Shown here: positions 1 to 5,178 of the stretch, in pieces
Layout: each line of letters begins with the position of its first letter
Numbering within the stretch: the stretch's first letter is position 1
Origin: an uncultured bacterium
Lineage (GTDB): Bacteria; Actinomycetota; Actinomycetes; S36-B12
DNA: 7,409 nt
Direction of reading: 5' to 3'
Assembly (NCBI GenBank): GCA_903896585.1
Contig: CAITYI010000402.1
Coordinates: forward strand, 1 to 7,409
Made by a program: the position numbers and the translations under genes
The notes under the pieces: model-generated
What the model was told of the DNA's origin: nothing
What the model saw: only the letters and a program-made list of their open reading frames with translations
Database searches by the model: none

Positions 1-198
1 CCCCACCGCATTGCTCGCTACCTAGAAGAGGTCGCAACTTCGTATCACCGCTTCTACGACGGCTGTCGGGTATTGCCGAGGTCCGATGAATCCTTAGAGC
101 CGACTCACCTCGCCAGGCTGTGGGTGTGCGCCGCAACTGCCCAGACGATCGCGAATGGACTGGATCTCCTAGGAGTCAGCGCACCCGAACGCATGTAG
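1..198 (+). CDS. argS: Arginyl-tRNA synthetase, C-terminal end (partial, 5' end outside window)
   Basis: Reading frame 1 is open from base 1 to the TAG at 196-198 and gives the last 65 residues of a class I arginyl-tRNA synthetase, the cytoplasmic enzyme that charges tRNA-Arg with arginine using ATP. What is visible is the end of the helical DALR anticodon-binding domain. It includes the family-typical stretches PHRIARYLEE, YHRFYDGCRVL, a helix around ARLWVCAATAQTIANGL and the actinobacterial C-terminus LLGVSAPERM. The HIGH and KMSKS catalytic motifs lie upstream of the window and cannot be checked. The next gene starts 20 bases after the stop codon, and argS-lysA is a well-known pair in actinobacteria, so co-transcription is likely. 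Identity is inferred from recalled family sequence, with good confidence despite the short fragment. Confidence 0.9.
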   Translation, partial: PHRIARYLEEVATSYHRFYDGCRVLPRSDESLEPTHLARLWVCAATAQTIANGLDLLGVSAPERM

Positions 199-218
199 TT
201 CGCACTAGTCTGAGCGCT

Positions 219-1625
219 ATGCAAGCGCATCCGGCGGGGCCTCGGCACGCATTGATTGCCGAGGAAAGTCGGCTGATGGACCCTAGCGTTGATCCACTGG
301 AATTCCAGGTGTGGCCACGCAATGCGCGACGAAACTCGAGTGGTGCATTGGCAATCGCCGGTGTCGACATTCGCACCCTCATTGAGCAACACGGTTCCCC
401 ATTATTTATTCTCGATGAACAGGATGTCCGTACCCGAGCTCGGGAATACGCCAGTGCTTATTCGCAAGCACAAGTAGGTCAGCCCGGCATCGTGTATTTC
501 GCGGCCAAAGCATTTATTTCTGTTGCAATTGCTCGCTGGGTTACCGAAGAAGGTCTGGGCATTGATGTTGCTTCGGGTGGTGAACTTGAAGTTGCCATTC
601 GAGCGGGGGTACCGGGTGATCGACTCCTAATGCATGGAAATAACAAGTCTCTTGCCGAGATTCATCGGGCGGTCGAGTACGGAGTAGCTCGCATAGTGAT
701 TGACTCATTTGAGGAAATTGCTCGGGTTGCCTCTGTCGCTGCCGAACTGGGTGTTGTCCAGAAGGTTTTGATTCGCGCCACGGTCGGCGTCGAGGCCCAT
801 ACCCATGAGTTCATCGCTACGGCACATGAAGATCAAAAATTTGGATTGTCTGGGGCAACGGGTGAGGTGGAAGAAGCTGTACGTCGAATTGTGAAGTTGC
901 CCGCACTTCATCTGGTGGGTTTGCATTCACACATTGGCTCTCAAATATTTGACTCATCTGGGTTCGAAGTAGCCGCGGCACGTGTTGTTGCCTTAGCGCA
1001 TCTGCTCCAAGTCAATCACGGGGTCACTATTTCTGAATTGAATTTGGGTGGAGGAATGGGCATTGCCTATCTCCCTGATGACGATCCACTCAGTGTTCAG
1101 GCAATGGCCGATCAAATTTGCGGACTCGTAGCCAAAGCCTGCGGGGAAATGGGGCTACCTTTGCCCGCGCTTTCATTCGAGCCAGGCCGGGCCATCATCG
1201 GTCCGGGTGGAATCACCGTTTATGAAGTGGGGACGGTGAAGCCAATTCACATGGATCGCGGAGTTCGCACCTATGTATCGGTAGATGGTGGAATGAGTGA
1301 CAACATCAGAACTGCCCTGTACGGGGCTAATTACACGGTCGCACTTGCATCACGGCTTTCGACCGCAGAACCGATTCTGTGCCGAGTTGTGGGCAAACAC
1401 TGTGAATCTGGTGACATTGTGGTGCGCGATTGCTGGTTGCCCGGTGACATTGTGCCGGGGGATCTGATCGCCGTTGCGGCTACCGGGGCTTATTGCCGCT
1501 CAATGGCCTCGAATTACAACCAACTCCCAAAACCGGCGGTAGTCTCCGTCTCTGATTCGTTAAGTACCACCGTTCTCAGGAGGGAAACCATGAACGATTT
1601 ACTCTCTTTGGACCCATTCGCCTAG
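219..1625 (+). CDS. lysA: Diaminopimelate decarboxylase (PLP-dependent, last step of lysine synthesis)
   Basis: This 468-residue protein decarboxylates meso-2,6-diaminopimelate to L-lysine in the cytoplasm. It belongs to the fold-type III PLP decarboxylases: an alanine-racemase-like barrel followed by a beta domain. Visible motifs are the PLP-binding lysine in YFAAKAF (K97), HGNNKS near 139-144, HSHIGSQ at 236-242, the phosphate-binding glycine loop GGGMGI at 277-282, EPGR at 321-324, the CESGD active-site motif from the partner subunit (C395) and GAYCRSMASNYN at 423-434. The frame is open back to a GTG at 120, but that would overlap argS by 79 bases. I chose the ATG at 219 because MQAHPAGPRHA matches the N-terminus of actinobacterial LysA. 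No clear Shine-Dalgarno precedes 219. A second ATG at 276 has GAGGAAAG ten bases upstream and is the main alternative start. Length is slightly above the usual 420-465 residues. Confidence 0.95.
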   Translation: MQAHPAGPRHALIAEESRLMDPSVDPLEFQVWPRNARRNSSGALAIAGVDIRTLIEQHGSPLFILDEQDVRTRAREYASAYSQAQVGQPGIVYFAAKAFISVAIARWVTEEGLGIDVASGGELEVAIRAGVPGDRLLMHGNNKSLAEIHRAVEYGVARIVIDSFEEIARVASVAAELGVVQKVLIRATVGVEAHTHEFIATAHEDQKFGLSGATGEVEEAVRRIVKLPALHLVGLHSHIGSQIFDSSGFEVAAARVVALAHLLQVNHGVTISELNLGGGMGIAYLPDDDPLSVQAMADQICGLVAKACGEMGLPLPALSFEPGRAIIGPGGITVYEVGTVKPIHMDRGVRTYVSVDGGMSDNIRTALYGANYTVALASRLSTAEPILCRVVGKHCESGDIVVRDCWLPGDIVPGDLIAVAATGAYCRSMASNYNQLPKPAVVSVSDSLSTTVLRRETMNDLLSLDPFA

Positions 1626-1682
1626 GCTTGCGCTTGAACTGCATTACATCTCCACTCATGACCGCTTATTTCCGCCACATCT

Positions 1683-1687
1683 AGGAG
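1683..1687 (+). promoter_or_regulatory. Ribosome binding site of hom
   Basis: AGGAG lies four bases before the ATG at 1692. Spacing is a little short but supports this start over the next in-frame ATG at 1734, which would remove the first strand of the NAD-binding fold. The rest of the 66-base lysA-hom gap shows no convincing promoter pair or hairpin by eye. Confidence 0.7.
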
Positions 1688-1691
1688 TCGC

Positions 1692-3005
1692 ATGTCGGCA
1701 CGGGATACCTCTCGAGCACCCATTCGCATTGCAATGCTTGGTGGGGGCACTGTGGGTTCATCTGTGGCGAAGTTGCTCGCCAAGCATCACCACGACCTAG
1801 CGCACCGAGTCGGTGCAGATTTGCAATTGGTCGCGGTGGGAGTGAAGGACGCCTCGAAACCCAGGGTGGGTATTGACCCGGCATTGATCACAACCGATGT
1901 GAACTCGGTGGCGACATCCGGTGCGGACATTGTTGTTGAAGTCATGGGCGGCATTGAGCCCGCCCGCAGCCTCATTTTGTCAGCCATGAAATCTGGCTCG
2001 AGCGTTGTGACTGCCAATAAGGCGCTGCTGGCCGAAGATGGCGCCGCACTTTACGCTGCCGCCGAAGAATATGGCGTCGATCTTTATTTCGAGGCTTCGG
2101 TTGCTGGGGCCATTCCGCTGATCCGACCATTACGTGAGTCCCTTGCCGGGGATCGAGTTACCAAGGTGATGGGAATAGTCAATGGCACCACAAATTTTAT
2201 GCTCACGAAAATGGACGAAGAAGGAGTCGAGTACTCCGAAGTATTCGCAGAGGCTGAAGCATTAGGTTATTTGGAGTCTGATCCGTCCCTAGATGTCGAT
2301 GGCTTCGATGCCGCAGCAAAAGCCGCCATTCTCGCCGAGTTGGCATTTCACACCCGGGTGACAATTGACGATGTCTACTGCGAAGGCATTCGATCGGTCA
2401 CGGCTGCTGACATCAAAGCGGCTAGAGCCATGGGCTTTGTCATTAAATTGCTGGCAATTGCGGAGCTGGTTCACCTTGAAACAGGTGAAGACGCCATTGT
2501 TGTTCGCGTGCATCCAACCATGATTCCGACCAACCATCCGTTGGCGAATGTGCGAGGTTCATTTAATGCAGTTTTTGTCACTGCCGAGGCTGCAGGTGAA
2601 ATGATGTTTTATGGTCGAGGTGCTGGTGGTGATCCCACCGCAAGTGCGATTCTTGGCGATGTCGTTGCGGCCGCAAGGAACCGAGTATTGGGTGGGCGAG
2701 GACCGGGTGAGAGTACCTATACGGGATTGCCCGTACTTGGAATTGGCCACTCGAAAACACGGTATTACGTCAACCTTGATGTGAAGGATCGACCCGGTGT
2801 GCTAGCGCAAATTTCCCAGGCGTTTGCCGACAACGGGGTCAGTATTCAAGTAGTTCGTCAAGATGGACACGGAGACGATGCCGGTCTCATTGTTCGAACC
2901 CACGCGGGAACCGAAGAATCATTGGCACAAACCGTCGCGACCTTACGAGGCATGGAGGCGGTCCGCGAAGTAGTTGGTGTCATGCGGGTAGAGGGTGAAA
3001 ATTAA
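1692..3005 (+). CDS. hom: Homoserine dehydrogenase with C-terminal ACT domain
   Basis: This 437-residue enzyme reduces aspartate semialdehyde to homoserine with NAD(P)H, the branch point toward threonine and methionine. An N-terminal Rossmann domain carries the dinucleotide loop LGGGTVGS (16-23). VTANK at 106-110 supplies the conserved lysine K110. The catalytic region around 186-210 contains SDPSLDVDG and the D-x3-K pair D206/K210, which correspond to the catalytic Asp and Lys of yeast homoserine dehydrogenase. Position 194 is Leu where the PROSITE signature expects a small residue, a minor deviation. Residues from about 357 form an ACT domain (NLDVKDRPGVLAQIS), the regulatory module that commonly gives feedback inhibition by threonine in the actinobacterial enzyme. 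There is no aspartokinase fusion, so this is the monofunctional form. Its stop overlaps the thrC start in TAATG. Confidence 0.96.
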   Translation: MSARDTSRAPIRIAMLGGGTVGSSVAKLLAKHHHDLAHRVGADLQLVAVGVKDASKPRVGIDPALITTDVNSVATSGADIVVEVMGGIEPARSLILSAMKSGSSVVTANKALLAEDGAALYAAAEEYGVDLYFEASVAGAIPLIRPLRESLAGDRVTKVMGIVNGTTNFMLTKMDEEGVEYSEVFAEAEALGYLESDPSLDVDGFDAAAKAAILAELAFHTRVTIDDVYCEGIRSVTAADIKAARAMGFVIKLLAIAELVHLETGEDAIVVRVHPTMIPTNHPLANVRGSFNAVFVTAEAAGEMMFYGRGAGGDPTASAILGDVVAAARNRVLGGRGPGESTYTGLPVLGIGHSKTRYYVNLDVKDRPGVLAQISQAFADNGVSIQVVRQDGHGDDAGLIVRTHAGTEESLAQTVATLRGMEAVREVVGVMRVEGEN

Positions 3006-3007
3006 TG
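3003..3007 (+). other. TAATG stop/start overlap joining hom and thrC
   Basis: The TAA of hom (3003-3005) shares its last A with the ATG of thrC (3005-3007). A purine-rich GAGGGTGA at 2991-2998, inside the last hom codons, can act as the thrC ribosome binding site. The arrangement indicates termination-reinitiation coupling between the two genes. Confidence 0.85.
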
Positions 3008-4063
3008 GCGCATCAGTGGCGGGGCGTTATCGAGGAATACCGGGATCGACTACCGGTGACCGGTGCCACACCCGTAGTGACGCTCTGCGAAGGTGGAACA
3101 CCCCTTGTGTACGCATGCACCATCAGCGAAATGGTCGGAGCCCAGGTATGGCTTAAATACGAGGGAGCAAATCCGACCGGGTCATTTAAAGATCGAGGCA
3201 TGACACTTGCCATTTCCGATGCTGCTGCCCAGGGGGCAAAAGCTGTGATCTGCGCGTCAACGGGTAACACATCTGCCAGTGCAGCTGCTTATGCGGTTAA
3301 GGCTGGAATGGTTTGTGCGGTGCTGGTTCCTGAAGGAAAAATTGCCATGGGGAAATTGGCGCAAGCTGTGGTCCATGGTGCCGTTCTGCTGCAAGTCGAT
3401 GGCAATTTTGATGACTGTCTGGTGGTCGCACGGGATTTATCAGAGCGGTATCCGGTATCCCTCGTTAATAGTGTGAACCCAGTGCGCATTGAAGGGCAAA
3501 AAACCGCCGCATTTGAAATTGTGGATCGATTGGGCCGAGCACCGGATATTCATTGTCTGCCGGTTGGTAATGCTGGAAATATCACGGCATACTGGCGTGG
3601 CTTTAACGAGTACCTCAGTGACGATACATGTGATTCGACACCTGCCATGTGGGGATTTCAAGCTGAAGGTGCCGCGCCACTTGTCACCGGCCAACGCGTG
3701 AAAAGTCCCGAGACAATCGCCACCGCTATTCGCATTGGGAATCCAGCGTCATGGGAGCAGGCCATTGCTGCCCGAGATGAATCACATGGATTGATTGACT
3801 CGGTTACCGATCAGGAAATTCTGGCCGCTTATCACCTCTTGGCGGAGAAAGAGGGTCTCTTCTGCGAACCGGCAAGTGCCGCGAGCGTTGCAGGATTGTT
3901 GAAATCCCATGCTGCCGGTTTGGTGCCACCCGACGCACTTATCACGTGCACCCTCACCGGAAATGGGCTCAAAGATCCACAGTGGGCATTAGAAGGTTCA
4001 CAATCACCTCGCGTGATTCCGGTTGATGCTGACCGCGCCGCTCAGGAACTCGGACTGGATTAA
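3005..4063 (+). CDS. thrC: Threonine synthase (PLP-dependent)
   Basis: This 352-residue enzyme converts O-phosphohomoserine to L-threonine, the last step of the pathway. It is a fold-type II PLP enzyme of the short bacterial class, without the long N-terminal extension of the E. coli type. Visible motifs are the Schiff-base lysine in GSFKDRG (K62), the substrate-binding loop STGNTSAS (85-92), the PLP phosphate cup GNAGNI (188-193), EPASAAS (288-294) and TGNGLKD (318-324). Related fold-type II enzymes such as threonine deaminase or cysteine synthase are unlikely, given the GSFKDRG and TGNGLKD motifs and the position between hom and thrB. The start is fixed by the overlap with the hom stop; the 3' end overlaps thrB in the same way. 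All key residues appear intact. Confidence 0.96.
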   Translation: MAHQWRGVIEEYRDRLPVTGATPVVTLCEGGTPLVYACTISEMVGAQVWLKYEGANPTGSFKDRGMTLAISDAAAQGAKAVICASTGNTSASAAAYAVKAGMVCAVLVPEGKIAMGKLAQAVVHGAVLLQVDGNFDDCLVVARDLSERYPVSLVNSVNPVRIEGQKTAAFEIVDRLGRAPDIHCLPVGNAGNITAYWRGFNEYLSDDTCDSTPAMWGFQAEGAAPLVTGQRVKSPETIATAIRIGNPASWEQAIAARDESHGLIDSVTDQEILAAYHLLAEKEGLFCEPASAASVAGLLKSHAAGLVPPDALITCTLTGNGLKDPQWALEGSQSPRVIPVDADRAAQELGLD

Positions 4064-4065
4064 TG
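4061..4065 (+). other. TAATG stop/start overlap joining thrC and thrB
   Basis: The thrC TAA (4061-4063) shares an A with the thrB ATG (4063-4065). Unlike at hom-thrC, the nearest good purine motif (AGGA at 4044-4047) is about 15 bases from the ATG. Translation of thrB may therefore depend mainly on ribosomes finishing thrC. Confidence 0.85.
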
Positions 4066-4995
4066 GCACCTTCTGGTTTTGTCACGCATGCGGTCCGGGT
4101 GGTCGTGCCGGCATCCAGCGCTAACCTCGGCCCAGGATTCGATGCCATGGGACTAGCTCTCGGTATTCACGATGAAATCACAGCAATGATTACCGATGAC
4201 CAAGGCATTCGCATCCATGTTGAGGGTGAGGGTGTTGGGGAAGTACCAACCGATGAGACACACCTTGTTGCCCAAGCCATGAACTTGGGGTTCGCGACCA
4301 TGAACAAGATTCCGGCAGGTTATGTCATCAATTGTCGGAATGCGATTCCACATGGCCGCGGATTGGGTTCATCTGCGGCTGCCATTATTGGCGGACTTGC
4401 GGTTGCCCGTGAATTAGTTGAAGGCGGATCCGAATTACTTCCGGATACCGAACTCCTCAACATCGCACTGTCCATGGAAGGGCACCCGGATAATGTCTCG
4501 GCATCTCTCTACGGGGGCTTCACCGTGTCATGGCTCGAGTCACCCGCAGTGGCTGGGTCCGTGAGTATCAAATTGCATCCGGATGTAATACCGATTGTGG
4601 CCGTGCCTCCGAATCCGCTAGCAACATCCATGGCGCGAGATGTCTTGGATGGGCAGGTGCTTCGTTCCGATGCCACCCATAATGTCGCTCGGGCCGGGTT
4701 GCTTGTGCATGCCATGAGCGCCAACCCCGAGTTTCTCTTCCCTGCGACAGCAGATGCATTACACCAGGATGCCCGAGCTCATATATATCCCGAGACAACA
4801 GCGTTAATTGCCCTGCTTCGAGCCCAAAATATTGCAGCGGTTGTATCTGGTGCCGGCCCAGCCGTCCTGATGCTCATCGATAAGAGCCAGCCAGCCCAAC
4901 TCGAAGTTTTGGCAGGTCTGCTCCCTGCAGATTGGACGAGTGTGGCGGTTCCGGTAGACCAGGAAGGGGTTCGGAGGGTCGAAATACCCGGATAG
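4063..4995 (+). CDS. thrB: Homoserine kinase (GHMP family)
   Basis: This 310-residue cytoplasmic kinase phosphorylates homoserine with ATP to O-phosphohomoserine, the substrate of the preceding gene's product. GHMP-kinase features appear in order: motif 1 PASSANLGPGFDAMGLAL (16-33), the ATP-binding glycine/serine loop IPHGRGLGSSAAA (95-107), EGHPDNVSASLYGG (139-152) and motif 3 VSGAGPAVL (261-269). Length is normal for ThrB of this family. GHMP relatives such as mevalonate kinase are ruled out by the NLGPGFDAMG motif and by the location at the end of a hom-thrC-thrB unit. In this order the kinase gene follows the synthase gene, reversed relative to the reaction order, as is usual in Streptomyces-type clusters. 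The protein ends VEIPG at the TAG 4993-4995, after which the 183-base rho leader begins. Confidence 0.96.
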   Translation: MAPSGFVTHAVRVVVPASSANLGPGFDAMGLALGIHDEITAMITDDQGIRIHVEGEGVGEVPTDETHLVAQAMNLGFATMNKIPAGYVINCRNAIPHGRGLGSSAAAIIGGLAVARELVEGGSELLPDTELLNIALSMEGHPDNVSASLYGGFTVSWLESPAVAGSVSIKLHPDVIPIVAVPPNPLATSMARDVLDGQVLRSDATHNVARAGLLVHAMSANPEFLFPATADALHQDARAHIYPETTALIALLRAQNIAAVVSGAGPAVLMLIDKSQPAQLEVLAGLLPADWTSVAVPVDQEGVRRVEIPG

Positions 4996-5007
4996 CGACG
5001 ACCGTGT

Positions 5008-5013
5008 TATGGT
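5008..5013 (+). promoter_or_regulatory. Possible -10 element of the rho promoter
   Basis: TATGGT fits the TANNNT pattern of actinobacterial housekeeping promoters and lies 13 bases after the thrB stop. No good -35 hexamer is present 16-18 bases upstream, so the call is weak. If correct, the transcript would start near 5020 and carry a leader of about 160 bases. Confidence 0.3.
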
Positions 5014-5021
5014 TAGGGAGT

Positions 5022-5152
5022 CCACAGTCGTGGCAGACGCAATCTGAGCTCTTCATCTCAGTTCAACACTTTCAGTGTTTGGATTAACGGAAAAATCAGA
5101 CTACACATCTGCACCCATGTGTTGGCAAGCAATGTGAGACGGCAATCTGCCG
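5022..5152 (+). promoter_or_regulatory. Structured 5' leader of rho (series of hairpins)
   Basis: The 183-base gap between thrB and rho contains four perfect inverted repeats. CTGAG/CTCAG spans 5044-5061 with an 8-base loop. AACACT/AGTGTT spans 5065-5079 with loop TTC. ACACAT/ATGTGT spans 5103-5122 with an 8-base loop. CGGCA/TGCCG spans 5140-5152 with loop ATC. A smaller CCAC/GTGG stem sits at 5022-5033. None is followed by a run of T, so they are not classical intrinsic terminators. The last one ends 12 bases before the rho ribosome binding site. It is known that rho genes in several bacteria are autoregulated through their leaders; that this leader does so is inference. Confidence 0.55.
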
Positions 5153-5164
5153 ATCACCATTATC

Positions 5165-5172
5165 AAAGGAAA
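5165..5172 (+). promoter_or_regulatory. Ribosome binding site of rho
   Basis: AAAGGAAA lies six bases before the GTG at 5179 (eight bases measured from AAAGGA). It supports GTG rather than the ATG at 5230 (M18), which would cut into the N-terminal helical domain. Confidence 0.75.
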
Positions 5173-5178
5173 TAATTC

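Noticed and set aside
120..218. Upstream extension of lysA from a GTG at 120
   Set aside because: It would overlap the argS coding end by 79 bases, and its residues do not resemble LysA; the conserved N-terminus begins at 219.
1626..1691. Promoter in the lysA-hom gap
   Set aside because: TTGAAC at 1634 has no acceptable -10 at normal spacing, and TTATTT at 1666 is 26 bases away; not strong enough to list.
5117..5137. Short frame M-C-W-Q-A-M in the rho leader
   Set aside because: No ribosome binding site precedes it, and its ATG lies in the arm of a hairpin; it is likely chance.
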